Positions 51,556-60,324 of a stretch of 64,000 nt of DNA are shown here, piece by piece. The translations under genes and the position numbers were made by a program. The stretch's first letter is position 1. Every line of letters begins with the position of its first letter. The notes under the pieces were generated by a model, which saw only the letters and a program-made list of their open reading frames with translations, ran no database searches and was not told the origin of the DNA. Source of the stretch: Pseudomonas baetica (GTDB lineage: Bacteria > Pseudomonadota > Gammaproteobacteria > Pseudomonadales > Pseudomonadaceae); the NCBI RefSeq assembly GCF_002813455.1, contig NZ_PHHE01000001.1, positions 1,612,001-1,676,000 of the forward strand, read 5' to 3'.

Positions 51556-53292
51556 TCAGTGGGAATGACGCGGCACTTCAGCCCCACGGCAGCCGACCAA
51601 AAAGTCAAAGTCACAGCCCTGATCCGCCTGCAATACATGGTCGATGTAAAGCTGACGATACCCACCCACCAACAATTGCTGGGGCGGCTGCAGGTCAGCC
51701 ATGCGCGCCGCCAGCTCAGCATCCGGAATATCCAGATGCAACCGGCCAGTGGCGCAGTCGAGTTCGATCCAGTCGCCTTCCTTCACCGTCGCCAAAGGCC
51801 CACCCGCAGCCGCTTCTGGAGCCACGTGCAAAACCACCGTGCCGTACGCCGTGCCGCTCATCCGTGCGTCAGAGATACGCACCATATCCGTCACGCCCTG
51901 GGCCAACAGCTTGGCCGGCAACCCCATGTTGCCGACTTCGGCCATGCCCGGATAACCCTTCGGCCCGCAATTTTTCATCACCAGAATCGAATCCTTATCG
52001 ACATCGAGTTCCGGGTCGTTGATCCGCGCCTTGTACATGTCGAAGTTCTCGAACACCACCGCCCGCCCGCGATGCTGCATCAATTCCGGGGTCGCGGCAG
52101 ATGGCTTGAGCACCGCACCCAGTGGCGCCAGATTGCCGCGCAACACACAAATCCCGCCGTCGGCGCGAATCGGATTGTCGAGCGTGCGGATCACTTCGTC
52201 CTCACCGTAAATCGGTGCGTCTTTGGTGTTCTCGCCGATGGACTTGCCATTGACTGTCAGCGCAGTCGGGTGCGGAATCAGATTGGCCTCACCGAGGCGA
52301 CGCAATACTGCGGGCAGGCCTCCAGCGTAATAGAACTCTTCCATCAGGAAGCGTCCGGACGGTTGCAGGTCGACGATGGTCGGCATGCCGCGCCCCATGC
52401 GCGTCCAGTCATCCAGATCCAGCTCGACACCGATGCGTCCGGCAATCGCTTTCAAGTGAATCACCGCGTTGGTCGAACCGCCGATGGCCGCGTTGACGCG
52501 AATGGCGTTCTCGAAGGCTTCTTTGGTCAGAATCTTCGACAGCTTCAAATCTTCGCGAACCATCTCCACCGCGCGCATGCCGGACATGTGCGCCAACACA
52601 TAACGTCGCGCATCCACCGCTGGAATCGCCGCGTTATGGGGCAGGGAAGTGCCCAGTGCTTCGGCCATGCAAGCCATGGTCGATGCGGTGCCCATGGTGT
52701 TGCAGGTGCCCGCCGAACGCGACATGCCGCCCTCGGCCGCGAGGAAATCGTCGATGGTGATGGTGCCAGCCTTGACCTGTTCGCTGAGCTGCCAGACCAC
52801 CGTGCCGGAGCCGATGTCCTTGCCCTTGTGCTTGCCGTTGAGCATCGGCCCGCCGGTGACGACGATCGCCGGCACGTCGCAACTGGCTGCGCCCATCAGC
52901 AGCGCCGGGGTGGTTTTGTCGCAACCGGTCAGCAGCACCACGCCGTCAATCGGGTTGCCGCGAATCGCTTCTTCAACGTCCATGCTCGCCAGATTGCGGG
53001 TAAGCATGGCAGTCGGGCGCAGGTTCGATTCGCCGTTGGAGAACACCGGGAATTCCACTGGAAAACCACCGGCCTCGATCACCCCGCGTTTGACGTGCTC
53101 CGCAATCTGGCGGAAGTGCGCGTTGCACGGAGTCAATTCCGACCAGGTGTTGCAGATGCCGATGATCGGCTTGCCATGGAACTGGTGGTCGGCGATGCCC
53201 TGATTCTTCATCCAGCTGCGGTACATGAAGCCGTTCTTGTCGGCCGTGCCAAACCATTGGGCGGAGCGCAGGGTGGGTTTCTTCTCAGACAT
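51556..53292 (-). CDS. IlvD/Edd-family dehydratase, L-arabinonate dehydratase-like
   Basis: 578 residues. The iron-sulfur cysteines appear in GICNTWSELTPCNAH, LLTGCDKTTPALLMG and SAGTCNTMGTAST; the C-terminal ISDARMSGTAYGTVVLHVAPE is conserved. Enzymes of this subgroup dehydrate pentonates or related sugar acids to 2-keto-3-deoxy acids. With the AraD1-like dehydratase and a semialdehyde dehydrogenase in the divergent operon it forms an oxidative pentose (Weimberg-type) route to 2-oxoglutarate. Whether the substrate is L-arabinonate, D-xylonate or another acid cannot be settled. Confidence 0.9.
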   Translation of the reverse strand: MSEKKPTLRSAQWFGTADKNGFMYRSWMKNQGIADHQFHGKPIIGICNTWSELTPCNAHFRQIAEHVKRGVIEAGGFPVEFPVFSNGESNLRPTAMLTRNLASMDVEEAIRGNPIDGVVLLTGCDKTTPALLMGAASCDVPAIVVTGGPMLNGKHKGKDIGSGTVVWQLSEQVKAGTITIDDFLAAEGGMSRSAGTCNTMGTASTMACMAEALGTSLPHNAAIPAVDARRYVLAHMSGMRAVEMVREDLKLSKILTKEAFENAIRVNAAIGGSTNAVIHLKAIAGRIGVELDLDDWTRMGRGMPTIVDLQPSGRFLMEEFYYAGGLPAVLRRLGEANLIPHPTALTVNGKSIGENTKDAPIYGEDEVIRTLDNPIRADGGICVLRGNLAPLGAVLKPSAATPELMQHRGRAVVFENFDMYKARINDPELDVDKDSILVMKNCGPKGYPGMAEVGNMGLPAKLLAQGVTDMVRISDARMSGTAYGTVVLHVAPEAAAGGPLATVKEGDWIELDCATGRLHLDIPDAELAARMADLQPPQQLLVGGYRQLYIDHVLQADQGCDFDFLVGCRGAEVPRHSH

Positions 53293-53485
53293 GATCGATT
53301 CTCTTATTGTATGACTATAGTGTTCCAGCTACGGCTTAATCTAAGCGTAAAATCCTATGTTTGGAAGTGTTGTTGGTGAATTAGTATTACTATATAGTCG
53401 TTTTCGACGGAGGGATGGCCCTGACGGTTTTCCGTGAGAGGCGTCCCCCGAGGTTCTATAAAAACAACAATCGGAGACCGATCCC
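53293..53485. promoter_or_regulatory. Divergent promoter region of the pentonate genes
   Basis: TATGACTATAG at 53310-53320 and its inverted partner CTATATAGTCG at 53390-53400 share GACTATA half-sites about 80 bases apart. They could be operators of the neighbouring GntR regulator at either promoter. Confidence 0.4.
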
Positions 53486-54808
53486 ATGAGCCAGGAATTG
53501 CGGCTTATTCGCCGCATCACGCTAAAACTCATTCCCTTCCTGATCCTGCTGTACCTGATCGCCTATGTGGATCGCTCCGCCGTCGGCTTTGCCAAATTGC
53601 ACATGGGCGCCGACATCGGCATCGGCGATGCGGCTTACGGCCTCGGCGCCGGGCTGTTCTTCATTGGTTATTTCCTCCTCGAAATCCCCAGCAATCTGAT
53701 GCTCGAACGCTTCGGCGCGCGGCGCTGGTTCGCACGAATCATGATTACCTGGGGCGCCATCACCATCGGCATGGCGTTCGTCCAGGGCCCGCACAGTTTC
53801 TACGTGATGCGCTTTCTACTCGGCGCGGCGGAGGCGGGGTTCTTTCCCGGTGTTCTGTACTACATCACCCAATGGTTTCCGGTGCGCCATCGCGGCAAGA
53901 TTCTTGGCCTGTTCATCCTCTCCCAACCGATCGCGATGATGATCACCGGCCCGGTGTCCGGCGGCTTGCTGGGCATGGACGGCATCCTCGGTCTGCATGG
54001 CTGGCAATGGCTGTTCATCGTCATCGGCACCCCGGCGATCCTGTTGACCTGGCCGGTGCTGCGCTGGCTGCCGGATGGCCCGCAACAAGTGAAATGGATG
54101 GATCAGTCTGAGAAAGACTGGCTGACCGGCGAGTTGAAAAAGGATCTGCAGGCATACGGCCAGACCCGCCATGGCAATCCGTTGCATGCGCTCAAAGACA
54201 AGCGCGTGTTACTGCTGGCGCTGTTTTACCTGCCGGTGACCCTGAGCATTTATGGCCTCGGTTTGTGGTTACCGACCCTGATCAAACAGTTTGGCGGCAG
54301 CGATCTGGTGACCGGTTTCGTGTCATCGGTGCCGTACATCTTCGGGATCATCGGCTTGCTGATTGTGCCGCGCAGTTCTGACCGTTTGAACGATCGCTAC
54401 GGCCATCTGGCGGTGCTTTATGTGCTGGGCGCGATTGGCCTGTTTCTCAGTGCCTGGCTGTCGTTGCCGGTGGCGCAACTGGCGGCGCTGTGTCTGGTGG
54501 CGTTTGCGCTGTTCTCCTGCACGGCGGTGTTCTGGACCTTGCCGGGGCGGTTCTTTGCCGGCGCGAGTGCGGCGGCCGGGATTGCGTTGATCAACTCGGT
54601 GGGGAATCTGGGTGGGTACATCGGGCCGTTCGTGATCGGCGCGTTGAAGGAGTACACCGGGAATCTGGCGTCGGGATTGTATTTCCTCTCGGGGGTGATG
54701 GTGTTTGGCTTGATCCTGACGGGCGTTGTCTATCGCGTACTGGAAAGCAAACACGTGCTGCCGGTTGACCAGTTCGCCGCCAGCGCCCGAGGCGCTACCC
54801 GAACCTGA
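53486..54808 (+). CDS. MFS transporter (anion:cation symporter type)
   Basis: 440 residues with twelve helices. The first, LKLIPFLILLYLIAYVDRSAVGFAK, and the following FFIGYFLLEIPSNLMLERFGARRW are typical of the ACS subfamily (ExuT/GudP/tartrate types) that imports sugar acids. It starts the plus-strand pentonate operon and probably brings in the pentonate. CGGAGACC precedes the ATG. Confidence 0.92.
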   Translation: MSQELRLIRRITLKLIPFLILLYLIAYVDRSAVGFAKLHMGADIGIGDAAYGLGAGLFFIGYFLLEIPSNLMLERFGARRWFARIMITWGAITIGMAFVQGPHSFYVMRFLLGAAEAGFFPGVLYYITQWFPVRHRGKILGLFILSQPIAMMITGPVSGGLLGMDGILGLHGWQWLFIVIGTPAILLTWPVLRWLPDGPQQVKWMDQSEKDWLTGELKKDLQAYGQTRHGNPLHALKDKRVLLLALFYLPVTLSIYGLGLWLPTLIKQFGGSDLVTGFVSSVPYIFGIIGLLIVPRSSDRLNDRYGHLAVLYVLGAIGLFLSAWLSLPVAQLAALCLVAFALFSCTAVFWTLPGRFFAGASAAAGIALINSVGNLGGYIGPFVIGALKEYTGNLASGLYFLSGVMVFGLILTGVVYRVLESKHVLPVDQFAASARGATRT

Positions 54809-54822
54809 TTTCTGGAAACCAC

Positions 54823-54839
54823 GCAAGCCCGCTCCCACA
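54823..54839. repeat. Solitary REP half
   Basis: CGCAAGCCCGCTCCCACAT without a partner, 15 bases after the MFS stop; probably a decayed REPIN. Confidence 0.6.
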
Positions 54840-54885
54840 TTGGGTCGTCGCAGCGTTCAAGATTGACGTAAAGGAGAGAAAATTC

Positions 54886-55878
54886 ATGCATCTGGTGCAA
54901 TTCGAATTAAGCAATGGCGAACGCCGCGTTGGCGTGGTCGAGGACGGTGTGATTCGCGAAGTACAAGACGCCCGCACCACACGCGATCTGGCGCTGGCAG
55001 CCATCGAAGCCGGCGGCACTCTGGAGCAGCAAGTACAAACCCTCGGCCTGGGCATCAGCCACGACTATGCGCAGTTGCTCAAAGACCTGCGCATCCTGCC
55101 GCCACTCGATCACCCGGACCCGGCGCACCTGCTGGTCAGCGGCACCGGCCTGACCCATCTGGGCAGCGCTTCGGCCCGAGACAAAATGCACCAGCAGGCC
55201 GGCGACGAAGCAGCGATGACCGACACCATGCGCATCTTCAAATGGGGTGTGGAGGGCGGTAAACCGGCAGCGGGGCAGGCTGGTGTGCAGCCGGAATGGT
55301 TCTACAAGGGCGATGGCAGCATCGTCGTGCGTCCCGGCCAAGCGTTTCCGTTACCGCCATTTGCCGAAGATGCCGGCGAAGAGCCTGAGATGGCCGGTCT
55401 CTATGTCATCGGCCACGACGGCAAGCCCTATCGCATTGGCTTTGCGGTTGGCAACGAATTCTCCGACCACGTCATGGAGCGCAAGAATTACCTGTACCTG
55501 GCCCACTCGAAATTGCGCAGTTGCAGTTATGGCCCGGAACTTCGCGTCGGTGAGCTACCCCAACACCTTGCAGGCACCAGTCGCATCCTGCGTAACGGTG
55601 AAGTGTTGTGGCAGAACGAGTTTCTCAGCGGCGAGGCCAACATGTGCCACAGCCTGGCGAATCTTGAATACCACCACTTCAAGTACAGCCAGTTTTTACG
55701 TCCCGGCGACGTACACATTCACTTCTTCGGCACCGCGACACTGTCGTTCGCCGATGGCATCCGCACCCAACCGGGTGACGTATTCGAGATCAGCCAGGCC
55801 GAATTTGGTGCGCCGCTGGTCAATGGCATCGTCCCGGTGGAAGCCGTATTCCAACCGGGCAGCATCGGCACCCTTTAA
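54886..55878 (+). CDS. AraD1-like 2-keto-3-deoxy-pentonate dehydratase (FAH fold)
   Basis: 330 residues, with AAGGAGAG upstream. The C-terminal fumarylacetoacetate hydrolase-like part, with FAVGNEFSDHVMERKNYLYLAHSK and VHIHFFGTATLSFADG, matches the AraD1/GguC group. AraD1 converts 2-keto-3-deoxy-L-arabonate to 2-oxoglutarate semialdehyde. It is the second gene of the operon, nine bases before the dehydrogenase gene, exactly the next step of the pathway. Confidence 0.88.
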   Translation: MHLVQFELSNGERRVGVVEDGVIREVQDARTTRDLALAAIEAGGTLEQQVQTLGLGISHDYAQLLKDLRILPPLDHPDPAHLLVSGTGLTHLGSASARDKMHQQAGDEAAMTDTMRIFKWGVEGGKPAAGQAGVQPEWFYKGDGSIVVRPGQAFPLPPFAEDAGEEPEMAGLYVIGHDGKPYRIGFAVGNEFSDHVMERKNYLYLAHSKLRSCSYGPELRVGELPQHLAGTSRILRNGEVLWQNEFLSGEANMCHSLANLEYHHFKYSQFLRPGDVHIHFFGTATLSFADGIRTQPGDVFEISQAEFGAPLVNGIVPVEAVFQPGSIGTL

Positions 55879-55887
55879 GGAGATCCC

Positions 55888-57468
55888 ATGACTCAGATTC
55901 TCGGTCACAACTACATCGGCGGTCAGCGCAGCGCTGCTGGCAACGTCAAATTGCAAAGCGTAGACGCCAGCACCGGCGAACAATTGCCCCACGATTTTAT
56001 TCAGGCGACTGAGCAGGAAGTCGACGCCGCCGCCAAAGCCGCCGCTGCCGCTTACCCGGCTTATCGCAGCCTCAGCGCTGAACGTCGCGCGCAGTTCCTC
56101 GATGCGATTGCCGATGAACTCGACGCGCTCGGTGATGATTTCGTCGCTGTGGTCTGCCGCGAAACCGCATTGCCGGCCGGGCGTATCCAGGGCGAGCGCG
56201 GTCGCACCAGCGGCCAGATGCGCCTGTTCGCCAAGGTGCTGCGCCGTGGCGATTTCTACGGGGCGCGGATCGACCTGCCGTTGCCGGATCGCCAGCCATT
56301 GCCGCGTCCGGATCTGCGTCAGTACCGCATTGGTCTCGGACCGGTGGCCGTGTTCGGCGCGAGTAACTTTCCGCTGGCGTTCTCCACGGCCGGCGGCGAC
56401 ACCGCTTCGGCGCTGGCCGCCGGTTGCCCGGTGGTGTTCAAGGCCCACAGCGGCCACATGGCGACGGCTGAACGGGTCGCCGATGCGCTGATTCGCGCGG
56501 CAGAAAAAACCAACATGCCCGCCGGCGTGTTCAACATGGTCTACGGCGGTGGCGTCGGCGAGTGGCTGGTCAAGCACCCGGCGATTCAGGCAGTGGGGTT
56601 CACCGGTTCGCTGAAGGGTGGGCGTGCCCTGTGCGACATGGCCGCCGCGCGGCCGCAACCGATCCCGGTGTTCGCCGAGATGTCGAGCATCAACCCGGTG
56701 ATCGTCCTGCCGCAGGCGCTGGCTGCGCGTTCGGAAACCGTGGCCCGCGACTTGACGGCATCGGTGGTGCAGGGTTGCGGTCAGTTCTGTACCAATCCGG
56801 GTCTGGTCATCGGTATCCGCTCGCCGCAATTCACGGCTTTCGTGCAGCAAGTCGCCGGGCTGATCGGCGATCAACCGGCGCAAACCATGCTCAACGCCGG
56901 CACCCTCGGCAGCTATGGCAAAGGCTTGCAGAAACTCCTGGCGCATTCCGGCATCGAGCATCTGGCCGGTAATCCCCAGCAGGGCAATCAGGCGCAGCCG
57001 CAGTTGTTCAAGGCCGATGTCAGCCTGTTGATCAATGGCGATGAAGTGCTGCAGGAAGAAGTGTTCGGCCCGACCACGGTGATCGTTGAAGTGGCCGATC
57101 AGACGCAGCTCAGCGCCGCGTTGCAGGGTTTGCACGGGCAACTCACCGCGACAATCATTGGTGAGCCGGCGGACTTCGAGCAGTTCGTGGAACTGACGCC
57201 ACTGCTGGAGCAGAAAGTCGGGCGGATCCTCCTCAACGGTTACCCGACCGGCGTCGAGGTGTGTGATTCGATGGTCCACGGCGGCCCATATCCAGCCACC
57301 TCCGATGCGCGCGGTACTTCCGTCGGTACACTCGCCATCGACCGCTTCCTGCGCCCGGTGTGCTTCCAGAACTACCCGGACAGCTTGCTGCCCGAGCCGC
57401 TGAAAAACGCCAACCCGTTGCGTATTCAGCGCCTGGTGGACGGCAAGCCCTCACGCGACGCGTTGTAA
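55888..57468 (+). CDS. 2-Oxoglutarate-semialdehyde dehydrogenase (ALDH family)
   Basis: 526 residues, the longer form usual for these dehydrogenases. Catalytic Cys is in QGCGQFCTNPGL, the Glu in VFAEMSSINPV and the cofactor-binding AVFGASNFPLAFSTAGGDTASALAAGCP is characteristic of the group. It oxidises 2-oxoglutarate semialdehyde to 2-oxoglutarate with NAD(P), ending the pathway of this operon. AAGGAG precedes the ATG. Confidence 0.92.
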   Translation: MTQILGHNYIGGQRSAAGNVKLQSVDASTGEQLPHDFIQATEQEVDAAAKAAAAAYPAYRSLSAERRAQFLDAIADELDALGDDFVAVVCRETALPAGRIQGERGRTSGQMRLFAKVLRRGDFYGARIDLPLPDRQPLPRPDLRQYRIGLGPVAVFGASNFPLAFSTAGGDTASALAAGCPVVFKAHSGHMATAERVADALIRAAEKTNMPAGVFNMVYGGGVGEWLVKHPAIQAVGFTGSLKGGRALCDMAAARPQPIPVFAEMSSINPVIVLPQALAARSETVARDLTASVVQGCGQFCTNPGLVIGIRSPQFTAFVQQVAGLIGDQPAQTMLNAGTLGSYGKGLQKLLAHSGIEHLAGNPQQGNQAQPQLFKADVSLLINGDEVLQEEVFGPTTVIVEVADQTQLSAALQGLHGQLTATIIGEPADFEQFVELTPLLEQKVGRILLNGYPTGVEVCDSMVHGGPYPATSDARGTSVGTLAIDRFLRPVCFQNYPDSLLPEPLKNANPLRIQRLVDGKPSRDAL

Positions 57469-57486
57469 CTGACAGCCAATAATCCA

Positions 57487-57574
57487 TGTGGGAGCGAGCC
57501 TGCTCGCGAATGCATTTTCCCAGTCAGCCTTCATGGCCTGACACACCGCATTCGCGAGCAGGCTCGCTCCCACA
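57487..57574. repeat. REPIN
   Basis: Inverted pair of the common REP unit downstream of the pentonate operon. Confidence 0.9.
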
Positions 57575-57646
57575 AGGGTTCCCATAAGGCCTCTGGATCA
57601 CATTGAGCTATCATTGGCCCTTTCCCCCCTAGAAAGACTGTTTGCC

Positions 57647-57958
57647 ATGACTGCCCAAACCCTTCTCAACGCCCTCGAACACTGCGGTATGGTCGAAATC
57701 GACGGCCTGCACGCCTTCGAATTCGCCCTCGATGAAGACGACAATCTGCACATCGAATGCATTGATGGCCGAGCGGCCAAGCATTGGGAATTCACGCCGG
57801 CGCAGGTTGCAGCAGCAACGTTTGATGACTCCCTGCAGAGCTGGCTGATCGTCGGCTATTTCAATGAAACCAAAGCGATCGGCGAACACCGCCTGGTTTG
57901 TCATGGCGACGTAGTCAGCAGCAGCGACGACGAGGATGACAATAATGAAAATGCGTAA
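57647..57958 (+). CDS. DUF5629-like hypothetical protein
   Basis: 103 residues from MTAQTLLNALEHCGMVEIDG, preceded by AGAAAG; an earlier start at 57614 adds residues without support. It is soluble and acidic, ending in the run DDEDDNNENA. It resembles a Pseudomonas-restricted small family (DUF5629, from memory). The stop overlaps the lactonase start by 14 bases, so expression is coupled. Confidence 0.7.
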   Translation: MTAQTLLNALEHCGMVEIDGLHAFEFALDEDDNLHIECIDGRAAKHWEFTPAQVAAATFDDSLQSWLIVGYFNETKAIGEHRLVCHGDVVSSSDDEDDNNENA

Positions 57959-59120
57959 ATTCTGGCCGCTGTTGATGGCAGGCAGCGTCGGCGCGATGGG
58001 CCTTTCCACGGCATCGGCCGAAAGCTATCAATTGCTGGTCGGCTCCTACACCGCAGGCAGCAGCCAGGGCATCTATCGAATGAACTTCGACAGTGCCACC
58101 GGCCAGATTGCCGTCAAACCGCTGCAAGTCGTCAACACTGAAAACCCGTCGTGGCTGACCCTGTCCAAAGACCAGAAACACCTGTTCGTGGTCAACGAAA
58201 ACGGCCCGGGCCAGACTGACCCGGTTGGCCGCGTCAGCAGCTATGCCATTGATCCCAAGACCCACGCCCTGAGCCTGATCAATCAGGTACAGAGCCTGGG
58301 CAACGAGCCGACTCACTCGAGCCTGAGCGGTGATGCCAGCCACTTGTTCGTCAGCAACTATTCGGTGATGGAAGATCCGGGTGGCACCCTTGCGGTGTTG
58401 CCGGTCGGTGCCGATGGCAAGCTCAAACCGGTGGTGCAAATGAGCGCGCACCCGGCGAGCCGGGTCAATCTCGAGCGTCAGGCCTCCAACCACGTGCACT
58501 CGACGGTGTCTTCGCCGGACGGCCGTTACGTGTTCTCCAACGATTTGGGTGCGGACAAAGTCTTTGTCTACCTGTTCGACCCGAAGGCCAACCCGGACCT
58601 GCCACTGACCCCGGCGATGACTGCCTCTGTGGCATTACCGGCCGGCAGTGGCCCGCGTCATCTGTTGTTCAGCGCTGACGGCAAACACGCCTGGCTGACC
58701 ATGGAAATGAGCGCGCAAGTCGCGGTGTTCGATTACCACGACGGCATGCTGACCCAGACGCAACTGGTCGATCTCGCTGCTGGCCAGCCCACGTCTGACA
58801 AGGCCGGCGCTGCGTTGCACGCGTCCGCCGACGGCAAATTCCTCTATGTCAGCAACCGTGGCACCGCCAATCAGCTGCTGGTGTTCGCGATCGATCCGGC
58901 CACCGGTCAGCTCAAAGAGCTACAGCGACGTTCGGTTGAGGGTGATCACCCTCGCGAGTTCAGCCTCGATCCGAGTGGCAAATTCCTGCTGATTGCCAAC
59001 CAGAAGAGCAACGAAATTGTCGTCGTCGAGCGCGACGCCAAGACCGGTCTGCTGGGTAAAACCGTGCAAAAACTGCCGATGGACGCACCGAGCGACCTCA
59101 AGTTCATCGTGCGACAATAA
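57945..59120 (+). CDS. Periplasmic lactonase-family beta-propeller (6-phosphogluconolactonase-like)
   Basis: 391 residues from the ATG at 57945, nine bases after GAGG; an ATG nine bases earlier has no such site. A signal peptide ends near STASAE. The mature protein has repeated propeller blades (SWLTLSKDQKHLFVVNENG; SPDGRYVFSNDLGADKVFVY; LHASADGKFLYVSNRGTANQLLVF), typical of the seven-bladed lactonase family that includes Pgl and carboxymuconate cyclase. Secretion suggests a periplasmic lactone substrate. Confidence 0.88.
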   Translation: MKMRKFWPLLMAGSVGAMGLSTASAESYQLLVGSYTAGSSQGIYRMNFDSATGQIAVKPLQVVNTENPSWLTLSKDQKHLFVVNENGPGQTDPVGRVSSYAIDPKTHALSLINQVQSLGNEPTHSSLSGDASHLFVSNYSVMEDPGGTLAVLPVGADGKLKPVVQMSAHPASRVNLERQASNHVHSTVSSPDGRYVFSNDLGADKVFVYLFDPKANPDLPLTPAMTASVALPAGSGPRHLLFSADGKHAWLTMEMSAQVAVFDYHDGMLTQTQLVDLAAGQPTSDKAGAALHASADGKFLYVSNRGTANQLLVFAIDPATGQLKELQRRSVEGDHPREFSLDPSGKFLLIANQKSNEIVVVERDAKTGLLGKTVQKLPMDAPSDLKFIVRQ

Positions 59121-59123
59121 GCC

Positions 59124-59158
59124 ACAGGCCCCGGTTTACGGGGCCTGTCTCTTTGTAT
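59124..59158 (+). terminator. Intrinsic terminator after the lactonase
   Basis: ACAGGCCCC and GGGGCCTGT form a perfect stem around GGTTTAC, followed by CTCTTTGTATT. Confidence 0.8.
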
Positions 59159-59276
59159 TAATCGCGCTGATAACTGCTAATGCTACAAAGCATTTCAAGC
59201 GATCAACCCTCGAGCGTTAAGTTTGCTCCACAGCCCAACCGGGCAAGCAAGCCAACCGAACACGAGGGTTACCGCC

Positions 59277-59456
59277 ATGAACTTCAATCTGTTCTCCGTT
59301 ATCGCCGCTTCCGCCATCTCCGCCACCGTGGTTCTGCCAGCCAGCGCCAACGTCGAAATCAACAGCAAAAAATCCCACACCCAGAGCTACACCCAGAAAT
59401 ACCTGCAACAGAGCGCCAACTTCTACGCCGCCCTGGATCACAAAGCCCAACACTGA
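59277..59456 (+). CDS. Small secreted protein, 59 residues
   Basis: A signal peptide (MNFNLFSVIAASAISATVVLPASA) is followed by a 35-residue mature chain rich in Gln, Ser and Lys, NVEINSKKSHTQSYTQKYLQ. I do not recognise it. GAGGG lies ten bases before the ATG. It is a stand-alone gene ending at a strong palindromic repeat that may serve as its terminator. Confidence 0.6.
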   Translation: MNFNLFSVIAASAISATVVLPASANVEINSKKSHTQSYTQKYLQQSANFYAALDHKAQH

Positions 59457-59479
59457 AATTCCCCCCTCGAACAACTCCC

Positions 59480-59565
59480 TGTAGGAGCTGCCGAAGGCTG
59501 CGATCTTTTGATCTTGTTGTTAAAAAGCAAAATCAAAAGATCGCAGCCTTCGGCAGCTCCTACAC
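59480..59565. repeat. Palindromic repeat, third family
   Basis: GTAGGAGCTGCCGAAGGCTGCGATCTTTTGATCTTG pattern in two inverted near-perfect arms; the same family as at 31780 and 35301. Confidence 0.85.
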
Positions 59566-59721
59566 GCGTGCGTGAAGGACGGTCATAGGTTTTCTCAAAC
59601 GCACAAATAGAGGCGCTAAATAATCAACGAAGCTGATGGTTACTATGGGAAACGCTGAGTGGTTAGGTAGGGTTTTTTGATCGATTCTGTGGGCTCTGAA
59701 ACATGCCCACGGGAGAACACC

Positions 59722-59934
59722 ATGGCCAGCGCAATCATCTCTTCTGCCAAATTCGGCGCCTACCTGGCCATCGGTCTTTACCTGGCTCTGGTGCTGATCG
59801 TCAGCGTCTCATCGCAGATGGAACACAGCTTCGACGCACCGATTCAAGTCGCCAACCCCGGCATCCAGTTTGAACACCGTTCGCACAGCGTGATGGTCGA
59901 TCGGGCTGAACTCGCAGGAGTCGGCGGCGCATGA
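59722..59934 (+). CDS. Small membrane protein of a two-gene unit
   Basis: 70 residues from MASAIISSAKFGAYLAIGLYL, with GGGAGAAC upstream. One N-terminal membrane helix (LAIGLYLALVLIVSVSS) precedes a short polar tail. I do not recognise it. Its stop overlaps the next start by four bases, so both proteins are made together. Confidence 0.55.
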   Translation: MASAIISSAKFGAYLAIGLYLALVLIVSVSSQMEHSFDAPIQVANPGIQFEHRSHSVMVDRAELAGVGGA

Positions 59935-60188
59935 AAGGCTACAGATTCTGGGTGATCGCCGGTCTGGCATTAATCACCAACGGCGCTTCATTACTGGGGA
60001 TTGGCCAAGGCTCGGTCGGTGCATTGGCCCGGGCCATAGAGGCCAATCACAACATTGCGCACAACATTGAGCGGGCGAATACGCTGGGGCTACTGGCCGG
60101 TAATCCACCGGTGAAGGTCTCGGCCGATTTTCTCGGGCCGTTTGAAGTGGATTGCTCGGCGTTGGGTATGTGCGATGCTCTGGCGTAA
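59931..60188 (+). CDS. Small hypothetical protein coupled to the preceding gene
   Basis: 85 residues. A hydrophobic N-terminal segment (WVIAGLALITNGASLLGIG) could be a signal anchor. The tail has repeated Asn-His patterns (EANHNIAHNIERAN). I do not recognise it and infer only membrane or periplasmic location. Confidence 0.5.
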   Translation: MKGYRFWVIAGLALITNGASLLGIGQGSVGALARAIEANHNIAHNIERANTLGLLAGNPPVKVSADFLGPFEVDCSALGMCDALA

Positions 60189-60198
60189 AGCGCTTACC

Positions 60199-60305
60199 TG
60201 ATCGTTCCCACGCTCCGCGTGGGAATGCAGCCCCGGACGCTCCGCGTCCGATTGGAACGCAGAGCGTCCCTTGAGGCATTCCCACGCAGAGCGTGGGAAC
60301 GATCA
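60199..60305. repeat. Compound palindrome, second repeat family
   Basis: The outer arms TGATCGTTCCCACGC and GCGTGGGAACGATCA match the element at 22682; an inner pair GGACGCTCCGCGTCC lies between them. Confidence 0.85.
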
Positions 60306-60324
60306 TCAAGCGGGAGGGTAAGGG

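Noticed and set aside
872..60305. CRISPR array from the many short palindromes
   Set aside because: The repeats are dispersed, paired and inverted, without regular spacers or cas genes.
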